From positions 620,001 to 684,000 of the forward strand of contig JAGTXK010000091.1 of assembly GCA_019096195.1 (NCBI GenBank): a DNA stretch of 64,000 nt. Reading direction: 5' to 3'. This document shows, piece by piece, positions 38,380 through 48,979 of the stretch. This DNA comes from Boletus sp. NGJ (taxonomy: Eukaryota > Basidiomycota > Agaricomycetes > Boletales > Boletaceae). Every line of letters starts with the position of its first letter. The first letter of the stretch is position 1. The position numbers were made by a program, and so were the translations under genes. The notes under the pieces are model-generated. The model ran no database searches, had not been told where the DNA came from, and saw only the letters and a list, made by a program, of their open reading frames with translations.

Positions 38380-41300
38380 ATGACGTTCCCCATCCCGTCG
38401 CATCTTCCCCGACAAGTCGACGTATCCTCACAGATTCTGTCCAAGCTCGATTCAGTGACATTTCAATCACTCGACTCCACCGTTGCATCCTCATGGCGAG
38501 CCGAGCTGGACGAGTCTATACGTCTCACAAAGGTTCGCCGTCCCCCGTAATCTAGTCGGTGACAACTTAACCGCGACGAGCAGAAACGCATTCACGACCG
38601 TATACATGCAAACCTCCCTGCATTCGAGACCCAGCTGGCCTCGGCAAGGTCTGCTCAGCAGAGGCTGCGAGGTCTTGCAAGCGACGTGGATGCGCTCCAG
38701 CGCGCAGTCTCAGACCCAGAGGTACGACTTTCCATTGTTATTCGCAGGATTGGTGGTCACCAACCATCTAGAGCGGTCTTACCCCAACACTCCTGGCAGC
38801 ACTCAGAAGACACCAGGCCCTCGCTCAGGCGTCCCTAAATGCAGACGTACTGCACGCGTCTCTGTCACACCTCTCGGAGTGCAAGATTCAGCTCGAAACG
38901 GTACAACACTTGGTGGAATCAGGCGATCTTCCAGCGGCGGTACCAGCGAGTGCTGTATTGACCCGGTTGCTCGACACGACACCCCCACCTCTAGGAGAGG
39001 CGACCATCACGTCGGACATGAGGGTGCGTAGTTTCGTAGCTAGGCATGCTCATGTATCTGAATCGAGTCTGCAGTCCAAGTTACGTGTGCTCACGAATCG
39101 GATCGAAGAGCTGTTGAATAATGCGTACACACAAAGCGTGGTTGTCTCCTCGACAGACGTCATCATTCGACCCTTTGTTCTTGGTTGGTCCCAAGGTTGC
39201 GTCCGAGACCCTGATATTCATATCTCTTGTATAGTTCCAAATTCGACGAACCCCATACCACTGTCTGCTGTGCTGTCTTCGCTCTCCTCGTCTTCCTTGT
39301 CCGCACATATGACGAGTTTGCGGCGTGACATAACCGCTCATTATATTGACCACTCTCTTGACCATCCTACCTTGTTATCAATCTCACAAGAACCGGATCA
39401 ATTTGGTTCATCCATTCACAGATTGCAACGCCTCCCCTCATCTACCAACCATGGTGCAACACCTCTTGGCAATCTATCACGTATCCTGGAATTCATGAAT
39501 GATGAACTGTTTCCCTGCTTACCTCCGTCCCAACACGAGACGTTTTTGAAGAGTCTTTCCAAACCATTGACGACATCTATCATGACCCGCTTGCTCATTC
39601 CTTCGCTGCCTTCAAAATTGGATGCCCTCTCTACGTTCCTGGAACTGACAAGGACTTCTGTCGATTTCGAGACGAAATACGTCGTTGGGCTTCTCAAAGG
39701 AGACACTTTTGAGAGGGAGATTAGGAACTGGGTTGATAATGTTTGCGCACACTACGAGAGAGGACGACGTCAACGCATTCTCGACGACGTTCGGAAGACC
39801 ATTCTGACCAGCGCGTCTCGTCACAAAGACACGTTTTCTGCCGAACTTGTCACGATCATCAACGTTACTCACTCCGGTGTAGAGCCCGCACCTTTTGCCC
39901 CCGTTCCGACAGATAATCGAAATTTGGATGATGACCACATGTCAAAGACGGATTCGTCAAGTTCGGGCTTTGATACAGCAGATGCATGGGGCTTCGATGA
40001 CGACATCAAAGAACCTGAAGAACTGCCCGTTTCGAAACCAGATCTTTTGGAGGAGCCTGAGCCAGATCCGAGTGAAGCTTGGGGTTGGAACGATGAAGTG
40101 GCTGCAGAACAGCCCGAGACGAGCACTCAAAATTCCGCTGAAGTTACCCCGGAGGAACCCGCCGAACAGGACGAAATTTGGGATGATGATCCGTGGGCTG
40201 ACGATTCGGTTGTCAACGAGGCGAATTTACCAGACCGATCACCTATAGTTCCCCCCACAGCTTCGAGCAGCCGACAACAACCGCTCTCCAATGGTCATCC
40301 CCCAATAAATGGCCACGCCGCGAATGGTCATCACATATCTGCCAAACCTTCACGAGACGCCAGTACCGTCAACAAGGAACCGTACTCGGTATCGGTGCTC
40401 GTTCGGCGTATCGTCCAAGCCGTCGAGGACGCTTTGCACGAGGGCAAAGCGCTTGCATCTTCGGGTATATTCTCCAACTCTTCCCCTTCCATTTCGACAC
40501 CTGGCACTTTGATCATGCAATCTGGTGCTCTGGCCCTTGACTTGTACCGTGCCTTGTATCTTGTCGCGGCTGCATCGAAGTTGTCGCAGCCTGTCGGCTG
40601 TATGCAATTCTCCAATGATTGCTATTATCTTTCGGAGGGAATGGCTCGTGTGTTGAAAAGTGAACAAGGGTTGTCAAGCGTCCAAGAAAGGTTGGAGGAA
40701 TGCAGAGACGACCTCAAAGTCCTAGCAGATAGCTGGTTCTATCAAGGCATTGTAAGTGGTCATCACTGTCGTTGAAATCCATATTTATATCTACGCTGTT
40801 CAACGTCAGGACAAACACATGGCGGCTCTGGAAGTCGTTTTAGCGGATGCAGATGGCTTCACGGACATGTCGGACCAGGAACGTTATGACGAGTGCGAGA
40901 TGGTGATAACCCGAGTTCTTCGGGATGTACGCATTGTTGCGCACGAGTGGAAGGTGAGCACGCTTCTCAGAACTCTCCGTCACTCGCTCAGCTGTCTACG
41001 AAGTCAATTCTTCCGAAAAGCAAATACTACACGGCAGTGGGATTGGTCGTCGATGGCATCTTGTCTCGCATCCTCGATAGTATCTTGGCGATATCGGATA
41101 TACCCGAAGTGGAGTCGCACAAGCTGAGCGAACTTTGTCGGATCTTGACGGCACTCGAGGGATTGTTTGTGGAGAACACGAGCGAAGTGAGCAGGTTCTC
41201 GATGGCGCAGCTATGATTCTTGCTAATATATCCAGTCTTCGTTCGTCGTGTCCTATGTTCCGTCGTGGTTGAAGTTTTCCTACCTATCGGAACTCTTGGT

Positions 41301-41510
41301 ACGCGATGGTCTACTTTCTGGATCGCGTCTCGGACTGACTTGTTTCTCCAGGAAGCGTCCATGGTGGATCTGACATATCTCTTCGAGGAAGGCGCACTGG
41401 TGGACTTTGAGACTGACGAGCTTGTCAAGCTGGTCAAGGCACTCTTTGCAGACACGCCTTTACGGACAAAAACGATAGACAAGATCATGAGCCGACGTCC
41501 CGTTCGTTGA
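38380..41510 (+). CDS. ZW10: ZW10/Dsl1-family tethering protein
   Basis: Exon 1 (MTFPIPSHLPRQVD ... DESIRLTK), then KRIHDRIHANLPAFETQLA, then LLAALRRHQALAQASLN with ECKIQLETVQHLVESGDL. These are the N-terminal coiled helices that pair with the Tip20/RINT1 partner. A large exon to about 40750 carries the middle helical domain, acidic Trp motifs of the Dsl1 lasso (DAWGFDDDI, EAWGWNDEV, WDDDPWADD), and the C-terminal start EPYSVSVLVRRIVQAVED. Later exons give LPKSKYYTAVGLVVDGILSR and VDLTYLFEEGALVDFETDEL, ending SRRPVR. Family role: tethering Golgi-derived COPI vesicles at the ER; in animals also the RZZ kinetochore complex. The acidic Trp repeats favour the vesicle role. Confidence 0.9.
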
Positions 41511-41706
41511 CCTTTTTTTTTTTTTTGCTTTTACCGCCCGTCTTGCCAGCACGATGTGCCCATGCTCTATCTTTTTCCCGAGATCGATATCCTACGTATG
41601 TTTTCGCGTAGCAGTACTTTAGGAACGAGGACGTAGTTCTACAGCTCTCTAGGCAACGGGTATTACTATGCGTTGCGCTGCAAGTCTGTGCCACCTCTGC
41701 CCAATT
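41511..41706. other. 3' flank of ZW10 up to the transposon; includes T-run and TSD copy
   Basis: A T-run follows the ZW10 stop (about 41513-41526). The last six bases, CCCAAT at 41701-41706, are the left copy of the target duplication of the transposon that starts at 41707. Confidence 0.7.
41701..41706. repeat. Target site duplication, left copy (CCCAAT)
   Basis: Identical to 48914-48919 immediately outside the right terminal repeat. Confidence 0.85.
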
Positions 41707-41743
41707 ATGGTATGGTAAACCACGGAAAATTCCGCGAAATTTC
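41707..41743 (+). repeat. Left terminal inverted repeat (37 bp perfect core)
   Basis: Begins TATGGTATGGTAAACCACGG; identical, inverted, to 48877-48913. Just inside it, the CGCGAAATTT motif recurs about 23 bp later before AGAGCCATT, while the right end has one copy. The left end therefore carries a short partial duplication. Confidence 0.9.
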
Positions 41744-41892
41744 TTTGACCCAGCGCGCGAAATTTAGAGCCATTCATTGCGCGACTTTTTACTAATGCTG
41801 CCGCGTTTTTTTTCACTTGCGCACTGCGCTCTTTTTTTTTAATCACCTATGTGAGTAAGAGATGAGAATTACTAGTTTGTAACAATAGGCAA

Positions 41893-43200
41893 TCAATTGT
41901 ATTGCCTGAGAACTATCTCAATTTCCTGTAAGCCCAAGATGCTTCTCGTCTGCTCGACCTTCTCCTTCGCCGAGCCATCCACAATGCCCCCATCTTCATC
42001 ATCGCTGATAGTGTCTCGAACCAGGTATCCAGAGCGGCCCTGAACTCGCCAGCTATGCATGGCGTCAGACCTGAGAAGTTCGACATATTGTCCTCCTCCC
42101 AGCCTTGTTCGTCGCCTGTGCCATCCTTGCAGAGCATTGGCATCTGCTTGACAGCACCCTTGTGACGTGTTGATGGGGCACACATTGGCTTGACCGGCTG
42201 CTGCGCAGAGATGATAGTGTCCTCGTTCTTAGGATGTGCCTGGGTCGCAATGGCTTTGCCAGAAAAAATTCCCTTGACGAAGGGATTGATTGATCCAACC
42301 CCTTCAGCGCTATCTGCTGCACAAACACTAGACCTGTGGAGAAGTGAGACAAAGTTGGGGTTAAGGGAGTCAAGATTGTGGTTGAGGAAGCCATCAGAGG
42401 AATATATCACAGGGCCGTTGAAGTGGTTGACGGTGAAAGTCGGGTAACCCAAACGGTTGATCGCCCCGACCTTCTGAAGGACCGGAGTTACTTGAGGGTG
42501 TCGGGACTTGGCTTCACCTTATATGGTGCGCCCTTGCTCGAGTCCGATGTCCTGGATTTCGAAGACGTAGGAGGATCAGAGGTTTGGACTCGACGTAGTC
42601 GAACGTCAAGTCGAGCAGAGGGTCGGAGTGAGTCGTTGAGACTCAGACGGGAGACAGGAGGAGTGTTCAGAGTTGATATTCCAACTGACTTTACAGGAGT
42701 AGTACAGAGGGTTTATATACGATCAGAACGAAGGTATTAGTAATGGAGTTCGTAAGGTGCAATGAGTAACGGAACGGAGATGGGACCTCGCCGGAGCAGT
42801 GCTCCTAAGCGAGATAGACACTGGGTCGGAGACAACTATAAGGCAGGACTAGGACGGATGAAGAAGCATAGGTTATGTACGAAAGGAGAAGTATGAATAC
42901 TATAGTGAGGGTGTTACAAGTCCGAGGGTATGAGGACGTACTCCGAGGGTGAACTCGCTGCCAGAGTTATGGACAGAGTGCTGGAGTTGGACTTGTCGAA
43001 TTACACGGGATATGACAGTCGTCCATGATGTGGATGATGCCACCGGGCTTGTTCTGCAAAAGTCGAACACACTCGGCATTGTCAAAGTATGGCACTGAGG
43101 GGACAAAATGAGAGATGCCCTCTGTCTGATATTCGTCAACGTATGACTCGAAGATACGTTTCTGGATGAAGTTCTGCAAGCGCTCACTGGTGAAGTTGAT
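41893..43200 (-). pseudogene. Captured fragment of a myosin-motor chitin synthase (motor domain only)
   Basis: Inside the transposon, minus strand. Around 43190-42990 it reads CINFTSERLQNFIQKRIFES, then VPYFDNAECVRLLQNKPGG and IHIMDD. From about 42470 to 41913 it reads GYPTFTVNHFNGPVIYSSDG, then NPNFVSLLHRSS, NPFVKGIFSGKAIATQAHP, QQPVKPMCAPSTRHKG and GEFRAALDTWFETLS. These follow, in order, the second half of the myosin head of fungal class V/VII chitin synthases (myosin-CHS fusions). No chitin synthase catalytic part is present. Between the two blocks, about 42500-42960 is extra sequence, partly an open Ser-rich stretch. The fragment is broken and cannot make a motor. It is a passenger acquired from a host gene by the element. 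Confidence 0.85.
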
Positions 43201-43329
43201 GCAAAATTAATTGAGGGAATTGGGCCGACTTATCATGTTTTGTGGACCAGGACATGATCAGAGTGGTCAATGCCGAGACGCCAGTACTGAGTCTTGTCAG
43301 CAAGACAGGAAATCCTTTCAAATCATGTC

Positions 43330-43530
43330 CTCGAACTTGCACAGGGCGACGGGTTTGACGTTGAGTTCCCACTCAAGGTACTGGCACATCTGGCACCTCA
43401 TTTGGTTGATCTCTTGCAGCTAAGACATGCCTTGAACGACGATGGACCACGATTTGTTGGAGTAAGTGTCGTCGCAGATGACCTTGGATGCGAGCATGAG
43501 GGCAGATACGAAGAGGCGGTGGCCAGATGA
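43330..43530 (-). pseudogene. Captured fragment of a PCL-type cyclin
   Basis: Minus strand inside the transposon. It reads HRLFVSALMLASKVICDDT, then YSNKSWSIVVQGM, LQEINQM, and CQYLEWELNVKPVALCKFED. That is the core of a fungal cyclin N-domain: the helix-3 FxSALMLASK motif, the D-x-Y-SN-x-xW turn, and the EIN...M...LEWELN helix. It matches Pho85-cyclin-like proteins of basidiomycetes and is only a small part of such a gene. It is broken. It lies next to the chitin-synthase fragment, same strand, so two unrelated host genes have been brought together in the element. Confidence 0.8.
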
Positions 43531-43903
43531 TTCCCATGTGAATATCTGGCACATAACTTGGAGGATTGCTCATGACTGTAAAATGGGTCCTGGCGGCTGG
43601 GAGGTGAGGGCTTTGAGGGGCCGTGACTGAGGAGGGGACAGGGTGAGGAAAATAGTAAATAGATGACCAGCTGTAAATGGACTGTGTCACTGGTGGTGAT
43701 ATAGTGGTGCTGGGTGGTACCTAGTAATAGGCTGGGGAAGAGTCCTGCCAGTCACTGACAGACCGTATCATGATAATCAAACCAACTATGATTATGAAAA
43801 CCCAAATCATCTAGTCACATGCATCGACATGAAAGTAGGCCACCCGGAGGTGAATATTACGGTGAGTGGAATAACGGAGATTGGAACACTTAATGTATGC
43901 GTG

Positions 43904-45604
43904 TTAATAGTCGTCTCCAAGGAAATAATCCTCAGACCATGGATTAATCCATGGTGGCAGAGCAAAAGGATTATTTGGGTCAGGTATCCTGCGAAGGTAG
44001 ATATCGTCAAATGTTGGGTCTACAAAGTAAACTGGACGGGCGATGTTCCATTGTGTCTGTGGCTGAACAGGTGAAAGAGACATCCGATTCATAAGTTTGC
44101 TCGGAAGGTCCTCGGCTTCAGATGACAGAAACACTGAAATTCAAAATGAGTATATCGTCGTCAACAAGCTGAATTCAGAGACTGACATGGAACGTCTTCT
44201 TGCTTCAAGTTTGTGTTACCATCTGGACCATCTCATCCTAAGTCAACATTATCATAGTGGTGAGATGATTGATTTCTCACGAGCACTGCTAGCGTTGTCC
44301 ACGATTTTCCTTTGTTTCTTCTGCAGAGGCATTTCAATGTTGAGATCGGAGCTGAGCTCTATGATGTCCGGTTGTGTCCGTTTCAGCTTCTTACTTCCTA
44401 TAGTGACCATTGTTATCACAAGCGCTAGTCTTTCCAGACAAAGTTGACTTACCTCGAGTGGCCTGTAAGTTTACAAGCTCTTCAGCATCCGAATCTAGGT
44501 CTGACTGGCTGACTGTATCTATTGTAGTATCATAATCTGGGTCCCACTTTGCTAGATCACTCAAAGGTACTTGCAAACAGATGGCTGTTAAATTATCAAC
44601 TTTGACAGTCAACACTTAGTAGTTATTGAACACGGACCTATGATGACGTTTGAATCCTTTATAGCACATTTTTGATGACCACGATATCGCATGCGAGATC
44701 ATTTCCAGTTGGTTCAGCAACCGGCGCAATTTCATACCGTTGCTTCTCTTTGTTTATCAAGACCCAATTCAGTGTTCCTTCCCTCAACTTTCCCTTTGAT
44801 GTCTTTTCCAGATACCCAAACAGGGATTGGGAATACTACACAACACAAGTAATCGTCCACTTCCTGGTGAGTCCACGTTGTATCAAATGCAAAGTTGTCT
44901 GCTTGCTGAATCCTGGCACATCCACGTTGCTCCATGATATGGATCTCCCCTACAGGTTGGAACCCGGTACTGTTCCAATCGGTTGCCATTGTCCTAGTCA
45001 TTGGCAGTGAGTGTTTTATTTCTCGCGAAATGAAAGCATGATTTACGTTGAGGAAATTTACAAGACACATCCAAGCTCCTACTTTGATCTGTGTTGACTC
45101 GAAGCCACAATCACGGCTGGTGGATGGTCGACTGCAGGAAGTTCCTCGACCTTGGAGAGCTTGGGACTGGTAGATAGTGGTGAGTGGCAGTGAATTCTCA
45201 CAGTGAAGAGAACTACCTTGTTCCTTGCTCACCCTCCTATAGCCTTAGGCGGTGCACCAAATCCAAGATTACAGAATCCCTTCAATACGTTGTCCTTTGG
45301 TATGCCAAGGCTCTCTCTTGCCCGTTCGAATCTAACGTCCTTTAAACACAGCTCAGGGTCTATTTGTTCCCTGAATACATTGAGTACTTGTTGCCAGCCA
45401 GTTGTCACAGGATTTTCTGGTCGAATTGGTGCCTGTGAGCTTTAAATTTCGACAAGAGCAGTGGGAATGCTTGCTAAAGCCATGCCCACATTCCTGGCAG
45501 AGTCGTTGCATGGTAGGGTCAGGCTCAGAGAAAAATTCACAGTGACATTGTTCACCACTATCCAGCAACTGCCGGCAAAATGCTGGGTCTGGCCTGTCTG
45601 ACAT
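43904..45604 (-). CDS. Unknown Cys-rich gene carried by the transposon (probably decayed)
   Basis: Not recognised. The N-terminus reads MSDRPDPAFCRQLLDSGEQC, then CEFFSEPD and CQECGHGFSKHSHC, a pattern of spaced Cys/His that could bind zinc. A further exon reads QVLNVFREQIDPELCLKDV and ESLGIPKDNVLKGFCNLGFG. Later stretches include PKLSKVEELPAVDHPPAVIV and KEKQRYEIAPVAEPTGNDLA. The last open part reads WNIARPVYFVDPTFDDIYLR and ends PPWINPWSEDYFLGDDY. Exon-like pieces lie in several frames; some are introns, others suggest decay. It could be the element's own second gene or another captured host gene. Only its position, between integrase and captured fragments, is certain. Confidence 0.45.
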
Positions 45605-45845
45605 GCTATCAATGACAGCTGGGATGTTGTGATAGCAAAGAATGTCATGACCCAGTAGAGCACGTTAGCAAGTGTGGTTGAAAAGCAGGAACAAGTCTGT
45701 TGATGTGTACGAGACAAATTTATAGTCACACCGCATACACACTAACAATGAGTCGAAAGCAAACTGTACATTTGAAACCTATACTTCAGCAGCTCGACCA
45801 GCTGCTTGAAATACTGAGAGTAGCTCTATAGCTTGTACCCACAGC

Positions 45846-47690
45846 TTAATCTGTGCACTCCAGATTGGATCCGTCAACGATATAGTAAGAGTCCTTGATT
45901 GCTGAAATCCCAAAAGGGATGACTTCGACCATCTCTGCCTCGTTGTCATCAAGTTCCCCTTCCAGCAGGCCATATCCCTCTGGTCTCACGTCTTCATCAA
46001 TAAGTCTTCTGAGTATATCAAAGTAGTCCTCCTCGTCTTTGATTGTGAATGGTGATAGCTGTGTAGGGACCTCAACCCCACCACGGTTGTTGGTATCAGC
46101 ATTGTCGCCACATATGCCTTGTTGAGTCCGAGTTTGATTTGCATCCCTCTCACCTTCAGTGGCGCTGTGAGATTCATTATCATAGATGCCCATGCATTGC
46201 GATGCTGAGAAAACGCAGGTCCTAATCAATAAATTTCGTCAGATGCCTCATGGATGCTGGTCAGCTTTGGCATCTTACCTGTGGACTCTTGTAACCAGCC
46301 ATGTTCGCCCGGGGTGGAGATTCCATTCGTTCTGGAAGGTCTCACAGTCTTCGTTGATGGAATCAATAAAAAGGCTATGTAGAAGCCAAAGATGTCCTAT
46401 ATTATTGATGTTGAGGCCATGAAGCCGCTCAAGACACATGAAAAATGCCTTCCAGCGACGTATGAATTGACTTCCAACCTCAACCCAGAGTCGCTCAATT
46501 TGAGTATTGTGTGTTGACCTAAGTTTCTGTCAATCGTCTGCCAAAATATGATGTTACAATATATGAGCCCCATAGGAAGAATCCTCAAATAGATCCACGT
46601 TTTTCCACCATATATGTTGCAACATCAACATTTTCTCCTCCATGGTCACCCCAGACATGAGATGGCAAGCCATAGCATCTCATTGCATCAATGAACAGAT
46701 TCATCACCATAGATGCCTAATTGTTCGTGCTTGCTTGAATTGCAGTGACCTTTTAAATTTAAATGAGTATCTGATTACTCCAAAAGAAAAGAAAATTACA
46801 GTGCAACAGTATCCCATCAATCATTGCATGAACAACAAACCCCCAACAGATTAGCCTATGATGACCGTCCAGGTGCCACAGCGCATTCAACCATTTTACC
46901 GTATATGTGCGTCTTTTGATAGGTCAATTTTCCTGTAACCATCTACCCAGTCCGTCAACATGACAGAGTGATTGTCAAATGCAATACTCCTGAACACGAA
47001 GACCTTGCTGCCGCAAGAAGCCAATTAGATACCGAAGTCCAGACTCAGGCTTTGCAGTTTTGAACAACTGTACAAAACCATCAAGTTTGTCATCACTAAT
47101 ATCTGTGTAGCGCTTCGCAATGCCATGTTCATGCAGGTATGGCCACAACGTATCAGTATGAATACCCAGAACTTTCACAATTTCCATATACTTGAGTTGG
47201 CGGTATGTGGATGTCGCTTCGGCCAGAAACTCAACATTGATGAGTTTCCTCGGTCGACCTCGCTTTCCAGTGTGTCCAAGTGTCACAAGGTGTGGGCGCC
47301 AGATGAGCTCCTCATCACTGAATGAACAAAATATGAACTGCTGTTCACTGATAGAGTTAAAAACTAATACCATTCAGTAACACTTGCACGGAGAACTTGC
47401 AAACTTTGAAAGATGTCTGCAAACAGTGCTGAAACACTTTTCAGCCAGCCAATCAGTGGGATGTCACCTTCAGATTCTTCGTTACCCATGGGAGCGAGCT
47501 CCAAAAGAATTGGGAGCACATTGGATGTGATTCGGTCAATATGGAATCCAATCCTTGTTGGATTTGCACCATCTGTTGAGAGTGCCTGCATTGCATGGTG
47601 ATAGATATTTTGAAGATGTTGATAGGCTGAATATACTGTAGAGATTGGTGGAGGTTTGGGGAACTCTGACCAGTCGCCTTGTTCCACCAT
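45846..47690 (-). CDS. RVE/DDE integrase-like transposase of the TIR element
   Basis: Probable start [12 protein letters not shown] at 47690. A helical N-terminal part ([20 protein letters not shown]) is followed by a helix-turn-helix region with [15 protein letters not shown] and [20 protein letters not shown]. The catalytic core follows: WHLDGHH with ID (first Asp), [15 protein letters not shown] (second Asp), and [15 protein letters not shown] (Glu), then [19 protein letters not shown] and an acidic tail. The wording matches the integrase-core family widespread in mushroom genomes. It would cut and join the element's ends. Some stretches do not read cleanly, so the copy is probably inactive. 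It is divergent from the BTB gene with 62 bp between starts. Confidence 0.8.
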
Positions 47691-47752
47691 TGCAAGACTT
47701 GACAACGGGAACTGTATTATGTCAGCATCAATCAACTTTGCACTCGTGTCCC

Positions 47753-48763
47753 ATGAACGCAAACAGTCAACCAAAGCAGTTGCGCCATCCCAACTTTTTT
47801 TTTGATGATGGCACCCATATCCTACAGGTTTGTCCAATTTTTAATATGAGGTTTGCTCGTTGATAAATCAAACAATAGGCTCAGGACGGACAGTACCTTT
47901 TCAAGGTGCATAAGAGTATCCTTTCGGCGAAGTCGGAAATGTTTGAAGACATGTTCAGAGCCCAACATGAAGCTGGTATCATTGCTTTAGATGGGCAAAC
48001 AGAAATTACGCCCATTTTACTGCCTGCTACCGTTGGCGAAACTGCATTCGAACTCTTTTTGTGTGTATGCTACGGAAGGTATGTTTATTTGGCCCAGATA
48101 GTCATCCGCACTCATAAAAATTTGCTATGTTGTAAAGGTGGCGTCCAGACTACCAAAAGGCACCAAATAATGTGGTGTTCCAACTGCTTGAAATTGAGCC
48201 GTATGTTCATGTCCAACGACGCCCGTGAAGTTGCAATCAACGAGATCAATAATCGCCATGTGTCAATACGTCCCTGTCGCCTCATTTCCCTCTCCATCGA
48301 GTACAAAGTCAACCAACTCTTTATGTATGGTTTCAAACGACTCATTAAAGCCCGCATGGACGACCTCACTGACGATGAACATGACATGCTGTGCCCTCGG
48401 CTTTGGGTTACCATCTTGAAAGCACAAAGTACACTCCGGGTTCATCGCAGGATTGTAGCTTGCGAGTTGCTGCCCATAAATCATGTCGCAAATTGCATGG
48501 ATACCGAAGGCTGTTCCCTTGATTGGCAACAGCTATGGTGGAATGGGATGGGGCGTAGTCTTTTGGACGGAAGGAATCCCCAGCCTTACAAGGATGCGGT
48601 CCAACGCTTCGAACAGATTCTATTGACTAACAAGGTCAGAAGGATATTCCCGGAGTGTCTATGCTCAGTGATGGCAACCATTCAGGAAGAGGCAGCTTTC
48701 AATCAGGAAGATGCATTCATTGACCGTGCCGCACGGAAGTGGGCAGCTCAGTTATTGGCATGA
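47753..48763 (+). CDS. BTB/POZ domain protein inside the transposon
   Basis: Exon 1 starts MNANSQPKQLRHPNFFFDDG, ending THILQ. A 51-nt intron joins to AQDGQYLFKVHKSILSAKSE, giving the classical BTB opening (F-D-DG...V-x-LxFKVHKSILSAKSEMFEDMF). Next come LLPATVGETAFELFLCVCYG, an intron, WRPDYQKAPNNVVFQLLEIE, MFMSNDAREVAINEINNRHV and a C-terminal helical part (DWQQLWWNGMGRSLLDGRNP) ending KWAAQLLA. About 300 aa, as in the large Agaricomycete BTB family. BTB proteins dimerise and often recruit Cul3 ligases. Its place between the integrase and the right inverted repeat makes it cargo of the element. It may be decayed around the exon at 48210. Confidence 0.7.
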
Positions 48764-48876
48764 TCACCATACTTATCATAGTTAGATTACATTGTTGTCT
48801 ATAAGTCCTCAAAAAAACATGGCGGCATTGGTGGAAAGTCGCGCAGCGTGATGAGGAATCGCGCACAAATGGCTCT

Positions 48877-48913
48877 AAATTTCGCGGAATTTTCCGTGGT
48901 TTACCATACCATA
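48877..48913 (-). repeat. Right terminal inverted repeat (37 bp perfect core)
   Basis: Reverse complement of 41707-41743. Further inward the sequence still resembles the left end (AGAGCCATT, GCGCGACTTT, ATGCCGCC then a T-run), so the full inverted repeat is roughly 130-150 bp and imperfect. Confidence 0.9.
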
Positions 48914-48919
48914 CCCAAT
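48914..48919. repeat. Target site duplication, right copy (CCCAAT)
   Basis: Identical to 41701-41706 immediately outside the left terminal repeat; lies 61 bp past the MFS stop codon. Confidence 0.85.
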
Positions 48920-48979
48920 CACGTTCTTCTTTCCGAAATATCCAGCGAGAAAGAAAAAGGGACATGCGAACCAGCGCGT

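Larger units (their letters stand above)
41707..48913. mobile_element. 7.2-kb TIR DNA transposon with RVE/DDE integrase-like transposase and captured host-gene pieces
   Basis: Both ends begin TATGGTATGGTAAACC and continue as a perfect inverted repeat of 37 bp (41707-41743 and 48877-48913), with looser similarity running about 100 bp further inward. The element is flanked by CCCAAT on both sides (41701-41706 and 48914-48919), a perfect 6-bp target duplication. It sits between the convergent ZW10 and MFS genes. Inside, on the minus strand: integrase-like gene, Cys-rich unknown gene, cyclin fragment, chitin-synthase myosin fragment. On the plus strand: a BTB gene near the right end. No capsid, polymerase or protease is seen. 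The element looks broken in several places while its ends remain intact. I cannot name the superfamily; the 6-bp duplication and RVE-type enzyme do not fit hAT, Tc1/mariner or KDZ elements. Confidence 0.9.

Noticed and set aside
41649-41846. Minus-strand ORF containing NFAEFSVVYHTI, matched by a plus-strand ORF at 48848-49201
   Set aside because: The shared peptide is only the inverted repeat read in both directions; neither ORF is a gene.
43330-43400. Reading the CQYLEWELN stretch as part of the chitin synthase
   Set aside because: With the upstream FVSALMLASK and YSNKSW text it is clearly a cyclin core, and it would be out of order in a chitin synthase.
41707-48913. Polinton/Maverick identity, because of the RVE integrase and 6-bp duplication
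   Set aside because: The element is 7.2 kb, its ends do not start AG, and no polymerase B, protease, ATPase or capsid gene is recognisable.
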